Shown here: positions 11,880 to 24,169 of the stretch, piece by piece
Layout of the letters: every line of letters begins with the position of its first letter
How positions within the stretch are numbered: the first letter of the stretch is position 1
Assembly: GCF_010093535.1 (NCBI RefSeq)
Contig: NW_022985197.1
Location: forward strand, 450,029 to 514,028
DNA from: Lindgomyces ingoldianus
Lineage: Eukaryota; Ascomycota; Dothideomycetes; Pleosporales; Lindgomycetaceae
Direction of reading: 5' to 3'
Length of the DNA: 64,000 nucleotides
Translations under genes and position numbers: made by a program
Notes under the pieces: generated by a model
What the model saw: only the letters and a program-made list of their open reading frames with translations
The model's database searches: none
Told to the model about the DNA's origin: nothing

Positions 11880-14800
11880 CGCACAGGATCTAGCTAGTCT
11901 ACAGATGCTTCTATCTAGACAGAGAGGCAGTTAGTTAGGACTAATAATTAAAGAGCCTAGTTTAGTGTTTTCTTTATACATGCATTTACTAGGTTGTTTT
12001 TACTATTAATCTACTTTATTTTAGTAATTTCCCTTTTCTTGTATAATTTACAGAGTAACATAATGTTAATTATAAGTTACTTTTTACTAGTAGTGCCTAG
12101 CTTAATAAGGTAATTATATAAAGACCTTAAATCTATGTAAATTACTACTAAAATTAGTAGTAGTTTAAGTGTTTATATAATTTACTATAGAGTTATACTA
12201 AAAGTAATTATATTATTAAACTCTCTAACTATTCTGTATAGTTTACTAGTAAGGACACTCCTAGTTACTCTTTTACACTTAGTAGAATTCTAGTATATAA
12301 TGTTGCCTAGTATTTTAAAGTAGTTACTTTACTCTGTATAGTCCTTATTACTTAATATAATTAAGAATCCTAGCTATAAGCTAAGGTCTCTATTATTAGT
12401 AAATAATTTATTTATAAAGATAAACAGCTTTGCATAATTAAGCTATAATAGTAGGAAGGTAAGACTGCGCTTACTATTGTCTATCTACTATTAGATTTAT
12501 ACATTAAGTGTGTTAATATTATTATGCAAAAGGTCTATAGTTTATGTAGTAATAAAAAGGTTAAATGCTGCCTCTAGTTAACACATAGATGCAATGTATG
12601 CCTCTTTTATATATTACTTAACATATTATTATGCAGCATTCTTGTCTTTTAAGTTAATTATATAAAGGTAGCTTACTTATCTCTTCTAAGTAAAGACTAC
12701 TATGTTATGTGTAAGCTTAATTCTTCTACTATTAAACTTAATAGGCTGCTTTTTTGCTAAGATAGTTTTACCCTTTATATAAAACTTTACCTTTTATAGT
12801 TTCTTTTCTTCTCTTTACATAAAATTTTTTATTATAATGCTTAAAGTGTTATCTATTTATAGGCTAGTAATACTAAAAGTGTGCTCTCCTTTATTAGTAA
12901 TTAAGAGGTAGAGGTTGTATAAAGAGATGTGCATGCGCAGCTTTTTTTTATAGTAGTTATAATATGTTTTAAACTAATATAGTCCTAATTTAGCAGCTCT
13001 ATATAAGGGTTATACAACCTAGAGTATTGTATTTAGTAGAAAGCTCTAGCGCATCTCTTTTAGTAGCTTTGTGTACAGCGTGCGCATAAGCTTATCTGTT
13101 AATTAAATGTATACTTATGTAATATTATATAGTTTAAAATGCATTTTATATATAGCTTTTAGGCTTACTTTTATAGCTAAAAGTAGTCTCTAGCTTATTC
13201 TCTAGATAGTTAGTAACTAGGTAAGGATTTCTCCCTTCTCTTTGTCTAAGTAGCTAGCAAACACTAGGTAGGATTTCTTGTATAGTTAAGTTGTTTTGCT
13301 TTTTACTTTTTATATAAAGCAGAAGTTAAAAATCTAACCTTTGTGCCTTATTAGGTTGTACGCTATAACCTTAAAAGTGCTATTAGTAATTAAAGTGTCT
13401 ATCTCTATGCAGTTTAATTTCTTAAATAGTTCTCTAGGTGTAGTAATTACACTATTTATATAGAGCTTAATAGATAAGGCCTAATTATCCTTTTTCTTCT
13501 AGGTTAGAAATACCTAGTCTAGACTTTATGCAGGTTTCCTTTGCCTTTTACTTCTTCTAGTATCTATATCTTCTTTTTACACTAGTGTGGCATTACTATC
13601 CTAAGGGGCTTAGTCTGTAGTAGGCTCTAGTTCTGCCTCTGTAACATTTTTATAAGGCTGTTCTTTTTTTCTCTTCTTTAAAGAATTTTTTTATATAAGG
13701 ATTAGTTTATCTAGGTTGTTTATTATAGGTAGGTTGTCTTTCTTTTTTTCTCTATAGTATAGTTTAACCTGTGTATATTAAAGCTTTAGTAGGCTATTTT
13801 TTTTTTTAATAATAACATCTCTTTCTTTAATGCTTTTAATCTTGTATAGGCTAGTCTAGCCTTTCTTCTCTCTTTATGCTATAATCTTTAAGCTAAGGGG
13901 GAGGTTAAGAACTTTATATGTTATAAAGCTATTATAAGTGTTAATTATATAATTAATGTTTACTTTTATATAGTCCTTTTAAAGTATCTTTATTGCCTTT
14001 TATATAGTGCTTGCTTATGCAATAATGTCTAGCAATAGTAGAGAGTCTAGGTTAATTTTTAAGTATGCCCTAAAGACTAGCAGCGTGGGTACTAAACTGT
14101 GTAGGCTAGCTATGTTGTTTAGAGCCTTAACTGCTATCTACAGGATAGCCTTATTATCTGTACAGTTACCTAGCTTAGTCTTTAGGATGTTAAACGCTTA
14201 TTAGAGAGGTGTGTGCGCACGCTTAACCTTTCTAACTGCCTAATGTGCTTCTATAGGCATCTGCCTACATGTAGCTTTTATAATCTTTGCATAAGCTTAA
14301 AAATCCTTTAAAGCAAAGTTTATACTAGAGTTATGCATAATGTAGTCTAGAGGTCTTTAATAGGTGTTAATCTAGCATTTGCACAGTGCATCCTAGGTAT
14401 CTTGTGCAAACATAGATTTTAGAAATATAGCAGCCTAAAATAATGTGTCTATATTAATAACATATAAAACATCTCTTTTATTAATTTATACAGCATTAAT
14501 AATAACTTTATAGTTAAAGTAAGTGTTATTTTTAATTATAAACTTAAATCTTTGTAAAGCCTAGTTATATAATTAGCAGAAGTAGCAGAACTTTTTAATC
14601 TCTTCTAGCACTGCAGCATTAATGTTGTGGCTAGCGCTAGTTAGCATCTTCTAGAGTCTCTCTGTGCAGGGGTGTCTAAATTAGCAGTAGAGGCAGTAGA
14701 GTTTTAATTTAGTAAAGAAAGACATAGATTCTTTTTTACTAACATTAAAAAAAAAGTGTCTTTATTTTTATATAATAAGTACTATAGTTTTATCTTTATA

Positions 14801-15400
14801 TATAATAATATTTAAAATGTTATTAAAGTATACCTTAAGTTAGTTAGCATCTGCTAGTAATAGTAGAAATAGTGTTAGAGTCTCTAAAATGTAGTATGTA
14901 ACTAGACTAATTAGGTTCTAGATTTGTACAGTACTAATTAATCTTTTTAGTGTCTAGCCTTTAAAGCTAATATCTATTTAGCTAGGTGTTTAATTAATTT
15001 CTATACATAGGTTCTCTTATATGTACGCCTTAAGTTAGGACTTGCTAACAGTAGAGATCTTTGCTACGCCTGTGTTCTATAAATTACCTTAGTATACTAT
15101 ATAGTATTAGTTATTAAGAATAAACTACTTAGCATATTTCTTAGGTTTAATGCTGTAGATGTCCTCTCCTGTTGCATAGTGTAAATAAGTAGCAGAGGTA
15201 AGGTAGTTAATAGCTTTCTTAGCATTTTTACTCTTCTATTCTATTTTCTTTACATTATGTAAATTATTTTTTTTCTTAAGGTAACTTTTAAAGTCTTAGA
15301 TGTACAAAGTAATAGCTTTATATAATAAGGTCTTATTATAAAAATCTTTATATAAGGCAACGTACTAGTTCTTTGCTTGTGTATAGTTATTATAAGAGTA
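11880..15400 (-). pseudogene. D pol remnant: integrase, reverse transcriptase, RNase H (copia)
   Basis: On the minus strand the integrase region (14000-14720) reads in fragments DVLYVVNINTLF, FLKSMSAQDT, PDYIIHNSGTN and PIEAH, close to fungal copia integrases. RT follows at about 13440-12560 (IFNF, YKKSYLV, VQPLYRAAKLG). RNase H is at 12560-11880, ending RLIIDIM-type, then REITKIK and INSKNNLVNA. Stops and A/T-biased substitutions interrupt every frame, so no polyprotein can be made. The order integrase before RT is what identifies copia. Confidence 0.82.
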
Positions 15401-16890
15401 GTTTAATAACTAACATTTTTTCTTATAGCAGATAAAGCACTTCTTTGTCTATGTGCAGTTATCTCTAGATTATGGCCTAAACCTAAATAAAGGTCTTCTA
15501 TGTTGTTTTTTTTTACATAAAAAGAAGCTTTCTTCTTATTATGTAGACTCTTATTATGCAGAGTTGTATTAGCAGTTTATATAGTATGCATTAGGCAGTT
15601 TTTAAAGGTATTAGTTTACCTTTTAGTTTATAGTAACTTAAAGTAATGCCTATAAGTTACTAAATAAGGCTTTGCATAAGGGCTTAATAGTAAACATAGC
15701 ATGTTCTAGTTCTAGTTATCCTTAATAAGCTTATATAATAGTAGTATGCAGTAAAACATCCTTTTAAAATTTTATTCTTAGTGCCTTTTATATAAGCATA
15801 AGCTTGTTAATTATTGTTTTAAAGGCTTTATGTAAACTTTTATTAAAGTTTTTTTATTAGTATTATGTAAAGGTTATTATTGTCTAGTTTGTCTAGTACT
15901 AGCTATAGTTTACATTAGTGTTAAAGTAACTACTTAAGGTGTTATATAAATGCTTCTAGTTATATCTAGGGCCTATGTTGTGCATATAGTACATATTTGC
16001 CTAACCTTCTAGAATATCTAGAAAGATGTCTGTGTACTAAGTTTCCTAGATATCTAGCTGTTAACATAAATTAATAAAGATCCTTATTTTATTTATAAAA
16101 ATGTTATATAGTTAACTTATATAGTTATTATTTTTTTTTATGCTTTTTAAAATTATATAATCTTGTCTGCTAGAAGTTTTTCTTTAGCAGTTTCCCTCTA
16201 GGGTAGAAGTTTGTACAGGCTGTAATGTGGTATAGATTGTGCAGGTGGTATTAGTGGTGCATACACTACTGCAGGCGGTGGTGTGTACAATTGAGGGTGT
16301 GGAGCAGGCGTTAGGTAGGGTGGCATGTATTATTTATATAGTGATTAGTGTAGTGCTAGCTAAGGTATAAGAGCAGGTAATGCTAGTATATTTAGTGTTA
16401 ATAGCAGCATTATGTTTAGTCTACTTCTGTGCAGAGCCTTATATAGTAATAAAAGTTGTGTATAAAGCTTTTTTAGTGTAATTACTTTTCTTTGTGCTAT
16501 ATTATATAGCTTCTAGGCTTAGGTACCTTTAGTGCCTAGCTATAGTGTAATTCCCTTGTCCTCTAGCACTTATATAAGCTCCCTTTTAAATGCGCAGCTA
16601 AGTGCTAAGAAGTCTTATAGTGTCTATCTTTTAAAATCCTCTATGTACGCACTTAGAAAAGTAGCGCCCTTCTAAGTTGTTATGCATAGATTAGTAATTA
16701 TACAACTTATGTATAATTAAGTTTATAGGCTTATTAGAGCTTCTAATATGTTAATCTTGTTATTCTAGTACTCTAGGCTAGTCTTATTCTGTAGTGTTGC
16801 CTCTAATATCCCTATGTTCTTTATAAGTTATTTATATAATAGGAATTATTTCTTATTTTTTTTATTATTATGTAGAGTTATTAGTTGCTA
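15401..16890 (-). pseudogene. D gag remnant with zinc knuckle
   Basis: Minus-strand copia Gag. At 15413-15439 it reads C-F-I-C-Y-K-K-K-C, the start of the fungal copia knuckle (CxxC...GC). Upstream a proline-rich stretch (around 16190-16320, reading PPYLTPAPHPQ) precedes the Gag core. Interrupted by stops. Confidence 0.75.
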
Positions 16891-17345
16891 ATAAGATTTT
16901 ATTATAATAGTATAGTTAATTGCTTTTCTAGTAGATTGCGCAGGTACTGCTGTTATCTAGCTGCTAGGTTGTGCAGCTTTAATAGCTTTAAGGTGCGCCT
17001 TACACTATCTCCTTTTTACTTTGTACAGTAGTAGAGCTTGCTGTGTAATGTAAAGAATTAATGTGCTATTGTCTAGCTGCTAGGTTGTGCAGCTTTAGTG
17101 GCTTTAGTGTGCGTCTTACACTATCTCCTCTTTACTCTATATAGTAGCAGAGCTTACTATATAATGCAAAGGATTAATCTGCTATTCTAAAAGATAGGTA
17201 ACTAAACAAAGTACCTTATAAAGTGTAGGTACTCTACTATTACTTTTTCTAAGAGATAGGTAATAAAATAAAGTACTTTATAAAGTGTAAGTACTTTATT
17301 ATTACTTTTACTAATTTACAGTTAATTAAATTAACTACTAATTAG

Positions 17346-17625
17346 TGTTAAATAAGCTCTAACAGCTAGCTGCTTATAGTATAAGCACTTAAGTAGTAAG
17401 AGTAAGAGTAGTGTACAGTGTGCACAGTGTATAAGGTAAGTAAAGTAAAGGCAACATGTTTCTAGTTCTATTGCTCTTGTCTTTCCTTTGTACAGAGGAA
17501 AAGGGGGATATCTAGATGTTTGCGCACAGAGGTTCGCGCACGAGCATCATGTGACAGAGATACGTGGTCCTGCTCGTGCGCGATCGCTCGTATCCAGACT
17601 GTGACGCTGCTGCTGCGTACGGACA
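17346..17625 (-). repeat. 5' LTR of D
   Basis: 280 bp. Its outer third (17520-17625) has normal base composition (GCGCACGAGCATCATG), whereas the paired LTR at 10399 carries CpA-to-TpA changes at the same sites. Confidence 0.92.
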
Positions 17626-17639
17626 CTTAATAAAATAAT

Positions 17640-17900
17640 TACAAACTTAAGCTTCCCCTATATATAAAGATACACTTATAGTTCTATGTCTCTAAACTAG
17701 AAAAAGCACCTAAAGAAATCCTCTTATCTACATAAAAATAAAAAGATAAGAAAATAGAATATAAAGTTAAACATATTATTAGTAATTAGAAAAATTAAAA
17801 AAATTTTTTGTAAAATAAAAAAAGTAGCTTACTAGTAAAAACACATAAAAACTAGCTAAGAATTTATAAAACACGCAGCTATTAGTATAAAAGTACCTTT
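17640..17900 (+). pseudogene. C chromodomain remnant
   Basis: Resumes after D with YVSKLEKAP (about 17680-17710), then I-E-Y-K-V-K-H-I-I (about 17755) and a K-x-x-W-x-x-Y-type segment, the hallmark spacing of a chromovirus chromodomain (EYEVExIL...LVKWxGY...TWEP). The frame contains stops. Confidence 0.68.
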
Positions 17901-18621
17901 AAGCTTATTTAAAAGAAACTAGCTAGGCAATAAAGCACCTATATTAAAAGAAACAGCTATGTTATTACTAAATAGCAGCAGCCTTTAGAGATAAGTCCTA
18001 GCTAATAAAGGCTATAGAAAAGAATAACTTTTTACTTTAGCTTTAAAAGCTTTTATTTTATCTAAAAAAAAAAGATCTCTTTTTAAGTACTTTACACATT
18101 AAGCCTTTAGTAAGTTTAGTAATTTTTAGATATAATTTTATTTAGAACACTTTTTATCTATTACCTCTAGCATCTTTTTTTAAAGACAAAGTTGCTTTTA
18201 ATCTTAAGCTTATTATTTATCTAGCAATATATAGTTTTAGGCCTGTAAGGCCTTAGCCTTTTAAAGAAGCGTCTCTTTTTTCTTCTCTAATTAATCTTAT
18301 GCAGCATTAGAAATAAAGGTGTTACATTTACTATACTTTTTTACACACTTAACACACTTATCTAAGGATAAAGTTAACACATAAGATAACTCTAAAAATT
18401 AGTAAGCACTATAAAGCTTTATCTTTATCTAGCAAAGAGAATTAAAATAAAGGGTAATATAAGAATAATAGAATAAGCAGGACTAATAAGCTATTTAGTA
18501 TAAAAAAAATAAATGTTAAAAACACTTTCTAGTAAGTAGATACTTACTTTATAAATAAACTTTTACTAACACAGTTGTGTAAGCAGAGTAGCAAGGACGC
18601 TACTAGGGAGAAGGGGCAGCG
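17901..18621 (+). other. C 3' non-coding region and polypurine tract
   Basis: AT-rich, no recognisable domain. A purine-rich tract AGGGAGAAGGGG at 18605-18616 lies a few bases before the 3' LTR and is the probable polypurine tract. Confidence 0.65.
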
Positions 18622-19216
18622 TGTTACAGTCTATAGTTAGACTAGCGTAACTCCACTAGCAGTGCTCCATAATCTAGCTAGATTAGGACAGGGCTCGCTT
18701 GCAGACTAATTAGAGGACGCGGGGGCAGCGCAGCTGCCTGTAATTACAGAAGAATGCGTTGTCTAATAGGAAGACAGGCTGCGTATTAATAGGAGCCTAG
18801 GGGAGCTTATAAGAGTTCTTTTTAGCAGGCTCTTATAAGCTCCTACTAGCTCCCCTTAGCATCCCTAGCACATGTATATAGTTCCTACATTAAATAACCT
18901 TTAGAAGGTGTGTTTAACATTTAGTTTATTCTTTATATAAACTAAGTAGTATTTAGCTTTCTAAAAAGCTGCAATACTATTTATATATCTTACACTATAT
19001 ATACCTCTAACTCTGTCTACAGGACTGTTTAACCCTAGCCTTTCTACTGCTGCATAAAGGGCAAACTATAATCTAGTCACTCTAAGAAACCCTCTATTAG
19101 CCTAATAGCCTGTACGTAGGATTGTACACCCTACTAGTTGGCCCCTCCCATCCGTCCTACCTTCCCCTAGGAATATCATAAGACCCGAGTGCTTCCACAA
19201 AGCAAGGATTGTAACA
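18622..19216 (+). repeat. 3' LTR of C
   Basis: 595 bp, same length as the 5' LTR. Differences are transitions (for example CACCAG against CACTAG). The last 85 bp (about 19130-19212) are nearly unmutated, while the same bases in the 5' LTR are heavily mutated. Confidence 0.93.
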
Positions 19217-19221
19217 AAAAT

Positions 19222-21101
19222 AAAATAAGTATTTAGACTAATAAGCTTATTAGTAGCTAAGTTGTTTTATAGTTGCAAAGTACTGCAAGTTCTTATAGTT
19301 AAATAGAACCTATATTAGATGCGCTGCACCTTTTAGTTTAGGTTGCTATTATTTAAAGCAGCATACTATAGTAAGTAATTTTTTATTATAGATCTTATAA
19401 TTGCCTTCTACAGGGCTTATTCTTTTTAAAAAGTATGTAATAGGCTTAATAGTCTTGTCTAGCTTAGTCTAGGAAAAAACTTCTGCTACTACATAGTCTA
19501 AGGCATTAGCTTCTATAAGTATTAGTAGTTTAAAGTTAAAGTAGTAGAGTATTAAGGCTTTAGTAAAAGCTTTTTTTAGCTAGTTAAAAGACTATTAGTA
19601 ATTTAAGTTAAAGTTAAATTAAATTTTTTTCTTAGTAAGTGTAATTATAAGGCTTACTAGCTATAAAAAGTTATTAATAAATTATTAGTAAAAGTTAGTA
19701 AATCTTATAAAAGCTTAAACATTTTTTATGTTTTTTAGGTATTACTAATCTAGCACAGTCTAAACCTTAATAAGGTCTATTTAGATAATATTTATAAAGA
19801 TTACATATTTTAAATATGTAACCTTTAATTTATAGAACTTACATTTGTCTATGTTAAGTTATAGACCTGCTTCTTCTATAGCCTTTAGCACTAGGCGTAC
19901 ATGCTGTTTGTGCTCTAAAAGGCTATTACTATAGATTAAAATATTATTAATATACATAGTGCAGAACACGTCTAGGTAGGGTTAGAGTAAGTTGTTTATA
20001 AAATATTAAAAAGTACTAGGCGCGTTAGCTAAGCTAAAGGGCATTACTAGGTACTTAAATAGTTTATATTAAGTCTAAAACGCTGTTAGCTACTTATTAC
20101 CCTTTACTATTCTTAGCTTATTAAAAGCAGTAATAATATCTAACTTTATAAAATACTTTACTTTACTTAGTTAGCTTAGAGTTTTCTATAAAAAAGGAAT
20201 TAAGTATTAGTTCTTAATAGTAATAATATTTAGTCTTTAGTAGTTAACACAAAATTAGAGCCTACCTTTAAGTTTCTTTATAAATAGTATAAGTAACGCT
20301 ACTAGTAAGAAGCTAGCTTAAATAAACTCTTTTTTAGGTTTTTATTAAGGTATTTTTAAAGCACTTTTAATTTATTTAGTAACATCTTATACAGTGGCCT
20401 ATAACTAGGTTATTTACTAGGCTTAAGGGTTATCTAGTAAGTATATAGATGTTGTATTAAAAGCTTATTAGACTTATTTTAAAAAAAGACATGTAATAAG
20501 TTATAGTAGTCTTAAAAGACTATTGTCTTTAGGTTAGTGTGTTTTTAAAGAGCTAGAGCTTAGTTTATATTAGAAATTGTAACTACGTAGATTTTGTAAT
20601 CTAGTTATTAAGCTAGAGTTACAAATAGAGTAGGTTCTATGTAGCAGATGTCTATCTGCTGTTTAAGTCCTAGTTTATGTTTAAATTAGGTAGGTAAAGA
20701 TTTTTTAAAAGCTTTTTTTTCTTTAAGTTTAAGTAGTTATTAAATTATTTTATATAGCTTATTATAGTAAAAGGCCTAGCTTATTAGCCTAGCTTAGGTA
20801 GTTCTTTTTTAAGTTATTAGAAAGTAAGTTTAGAGACCTTTTATATTAAGTGCTACTTAGGTGTTATTTAGGTGTAAGCATAAGCATATGTCTTAGCATT
20901 AGAAAAAGTTAAAGTTTAAAACTTACTCTTAGTAATTAAAGGCAACTTTATGCTAATACAGCTATAGTTATCTTAAAATTAAGTTATAACATTTTATGTT
21001 TATTACATAGAGCTTAATCTGCTTCTTATAGTATTAGTAAGTAATTATAATAGTTGTAGTATAAAAAATAAAACCTTTTTTAAGTTATTTTTTATTAAAT
21101 C
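19222..21101 (-). pseudogene. B1 RNase H and reverse transcriptase remnant
   Basis: Continues B1 after element C. It is the reverse complement of B2 from about 29760 to 31630: RNase H nearest 19250-19600, RT around 20000-20420, then the protease-proximal region. TRIM E1 interrupts the sequence at 21102. Frames carry numerous stops and the coding strand is minus. Confidence 0.78.
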
Positions 21102-21683
21102 TGTAAGGCCGAGATGGTGCTTACGTGCGACAGGTATATATACTATTCTGTACGCAATAATTAACTGTTAGTTAATTATTCACACCTTTTTAGTTATATT
21201 AGCGTAGTGGTACAGAGCTCTGTCCTTACATAATAATTAACTAATAGTGGGGTACAGTTAGTGTTTAACCCCCACCTTAGTCAGCTTTAAGCTAGTTTTT
21301 AGACTAAAACGTGAGGCGGCCTCTTCTAGCGCCACGTTGTAGCTGCTAGGAGGTCTAGTGTATATGGCTTAGCTGGCGTGGCCACTGAGCGTTGCGTTGT
21401 GTTTATCCCGCGCCTCTGGGCCGCAGGTGGTCAGCCTCTGGCTGGTAACTAAGACATGCGCATAGGCGCCTCTGAGCTGCGGGTAGGTTATGTGACGCCT
21501 GGGACATGCGTCTGCTAAGAAGGGGGATAATGTAAGGCTAGGATGGCGCTTACGTGTAAGGCCGAGATGGTGCTTACGTGCGACGGGTATATATACTATT
21601 CTGTACGCAATAATTAACTGTTAGTTAATTATTTGCACCTTTTTAGTTGTATTAGCGTAGTAGTACAGAGCTCTGTCCTTATA
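21102..21683 (+). mobile_element. TRIM E1, 582-bp miniature LTR element
   Basis: LTRs of 129 bp (21102-21230) and 128 bp (21556-21683), both starting TGTAAGGCC, and TSD AAATC (21097-21101 and 21684-21688). The interior of about 325 bp is GC-rich, codes for nothing visible and ends in a polypurine tract AAGAAGGGGGATAA (21517-21530). Between that tract and the 3' LTR there is an extra 25-bp copy of the LTR start (21531-21555), absent in E2. It depends on another element for its proteins. Confidence 0.9.
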
Positions 21684-21688
21684 AAATC

Positions 21689-23112
21689 TAGTTAGGTAAA
21701 TTATTTAGGTAAGTAGTGTTAATTAGAGATTTAGTTTATATGCTAGTTTTTTATTAATATAACCTATGCTATTTACTCTTAAGTTAATAAAAGCTTATAT
21801 TAGGGCTAATATAGTTTTTTATTATAAATATATAAGAATATTAACTTAGTACTTCTAGTTGTTAGTAGGGGACTTAGCCTATAAGTTAGTAGAGATCTAG
21901 TGTTAAATTAGTCCTAAAGGGCAACTTAGCCCTAAGATAAGCCTTTTTATAGGCTTCTACTGCTATAGCTGCGGCTATGTTAAGAGTAGTAAAAAAATTA
22001 GGGCTTAAATATAAGTTAGAGCCTTTATAAAAATAAGATTAAAATAGTAAGGATTTTTAATAAGTGCTAGTAGCACTACTTACGCAGACTTAAAAAAAAG
22101 AAATAAAGTAGTTTTAAAAAATATAACTATGCTTACTACACTTAAAGTATTAACTTTTTTTTTATAATTTTTATACTTTTTAGAACTAACTAGAGCATAA
22201 TTTAAATTAATTTTTATTACATTAAAGTCCTTATTTGCAACTACGCTAGTTTAGGGGCGTATTAGAGCTTATATAGAGAGGAACCTTATGTTATTATTAT
22301 AGGTAGCAATTAGGTTTGCATATATATTAAGGTTGTTTAGGAGAGGTTCTCCTACTATAGCGTGTTGCAGTTTAGTTAAGAGGGAGTTATATAAAGCTAT
22401 AATTAGACCTATCTTATTTAAGCCTATATTAAATATAAGTTAGTAGAACTTAGTAAAGTGTAAAGTAAAGCTTTTTCTTTTTTATTATAAAGTGTTTAGG
22501 CAACTTAAAGCTATTAACTTTTTATTTAAGTCTTTATAAGTTACTTATAAAAACACTATAAATTAATCTAAGTTACTAATATCTTTATTTATTAGTAAGT
22601 TAATTAAAGCTGTTACATTATAGTTAAGTTAAAAGTAAGTATATAGTAACTAAAAGTGTTTAAAAAGAAATTAGTCTACATTTCTTTTAAGTTTATATTA
22701 GAGCTTATGTAAAAAAAAAAGTAGGTCTTTTTATTTTCTATTAAACAGTAAGAGATTAGAGAGTTAGTTAAATTTTATTACTAAGTTAAAAAGGTTACAA
22801 GTTATAAGTAGTGTTAGATAAAAAAAAGTTAAGCTATTTTTAGACTTTTAAGTAAGCTTTAAGGCTAGTAAGTTCTTAGTTCTTACTACTATAATAAAAG
22901 TTAAGGCAGAAATAGACTGCTTAATAATGTAAAGCTGTTCTTTAAAGTTTTTTTAAAAAGCTTTTAAGCTTATAACATAGCAGCTTTTTTATAAAGTAAG
23001 CGCTTTTTAAAAGGCTTTTTAGCTTACTTTAATAGCTTAGAGTTATATAAGTACTAAGCTTATTAAATTAGATTTAGAGGCTATTCTTAGCTAAAGTTTT
23101 AACACAATATAA
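21689..23112 (-). pseudogene. B1 gag remnant
   Basis: Reverse complement of the B2 gag region (about 28319-29755) including the position of the zinc knuckle near 22110-22160. Frames are broken throughout. It ends at the 5' LTR. Confidence 0.72.
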
Positions 23113-23430
23113 TGTTATAATTATGCATAAGTAAAGTTATAGAGCTCTACAGAAGTCTAGTTTAATTACTATATAAAGTATTATAGTAAGTATAAGATGT
23201 TATGTAAAAAATAAAAAGGTTTAGAAGAAAGTTAGTAATTAAATACTTAGCTTAGAAGTCTAAGCGCTTTAGGTATAAATTAAGCCTGTTCTAAGTTTAG
23301 TTAGTGTTAAGGCAGTTTATGCTTAAGTTTATGTCTGTGTTATGTTGTGTTTATGTTAGACGTGCACTAATAATACTCTAGTACGCGTCTAATACAGTTA
23401 TGTCTAGGATCTGGGGAGGATACTGTGACA
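23113..23430 (-). repeat. 5' LTR of B1
   Basis: A 318-bp LTR, TGTTATAATT...ATACTGTGACA on the plus strand. Its inner end is strongly mutated compared with the B2 3' LTR, whereas the outer end (GGGGAGGATACTGTGACA) is nearly unmutated. Followed by TSD ACTAT. Confidence 0.9.
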
Positions 23431-24169
23431 ACTATAAAGAAAAATATTAGTTATTAAACTACTCTTATAATAACTATACATAAGCAAAAAACTAGTACAT
23501 TGCCTTATATAAAGATTTTTATAATAAGACTTTATTATGTAAAGCTATTACTTTATACATCTAAAACTTTAAAAGTTACTTTAAAAAAAATTTACATAAC
23601 ATAAAAAAAATAAAATAGAAAAGTAAAAATGCTAAAAAAGCTGTTAACTATTTTACCTTTACTACTTATCTATACAATGTAACAGAAGAGGACATCTACA
23701 GCATTAAACCTAAAAAGTATGCTAAGTAGTTTATTCTTAATAACTAATACTATATAGTATACTAAAGTAAACTATAAAATATAGGCGTAGTAAAGATCTC
23801 TACTATTAGTAAGTCTTAACTTAAAGTGTACATATAAGAAAACCTACATATAAAAATTAATTAGACACTTAGCTAAACAAATATTAGCTTTAAAAGCTAG
23901 ACACTAAAAAAATTAATTAGTACTATATAAATCTAGAACTTAATTAGTCTAGTTACATACTATATCTTAAAAACTTTAACACTATTTTTACTATTACTAG
24001 TAAATGCTAACTAACTTAGAGCATACTTTAATAATATTTTAAATATTATTATACATAAAGACAAAACTACTATACTTATTATATAAAAATAAAGACACTT
24101 TTTTTTTAATATTAGTAAAAAAAATCTATGTTTTTCTTTACTAAATTAAAACTTTACTGCTTTTACTAC

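Larger units (their letters stand above)
10399..17625 (-). mobile_element. Copia element D, minus strand, complete with TSD
   Basis: Two 280-bp LTRs (10399-10678 and 17346-17625) and TSD CTTAA (10394-10398 and 17626-17630). Length 7227 bp. Coding sense is minus: leader 16915-17345, gag 15413-16890, integrase about 14000-14720, RT about 12560-13440, RNase H about 11880-12560, then a long 3' region with a microsatellite. Same family as element A but less mutated. It is the innermost element of the nest. Confidence 0.93.
4297..19216 (+). mobile_element. Gypsy chromovirus C, split by copia element D
   Basis: Two 595-bp LTRs (4297-4891 and 18622-19216) and a 5-bp TSD AAAAT (4292-4296 and 19217-19221) define the element. 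Its own sequence is 4297-10398 and 17631-19216. Gag with a zinc knuckle, an aspartic-protease DS motif, RT with a YLDN box, RNase H, integrase and a chromodomain are recognisable in that order, which is the Ty3/gypsy order. All frames are interrupted. It differs clearly in sequence and LTR from the B family. Confidence 0.92.
2257..23430 (-). mobile_element. Gypsy chromovirus B1 (Ty3/gypsy), minus strand, split by C and E1
   Basis: The two LTRs are 317 and 318 bp and the element is flanked by the 5-bp TSD ACTAT (2252-2256 and 23431-23435). Its own sequence is 2257-4296, 19222-21101 and 21689-23430; the remainder is element C and TRIM E1. It is the same family as B2 (28001-33666), which gives the gene order gag, protease, RT, RNase H, integrase, chromodomain on the minus strand. 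No intact frame survives. B1 sits inside the gag zinc knuckle of element A. Confidence 0.92.
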
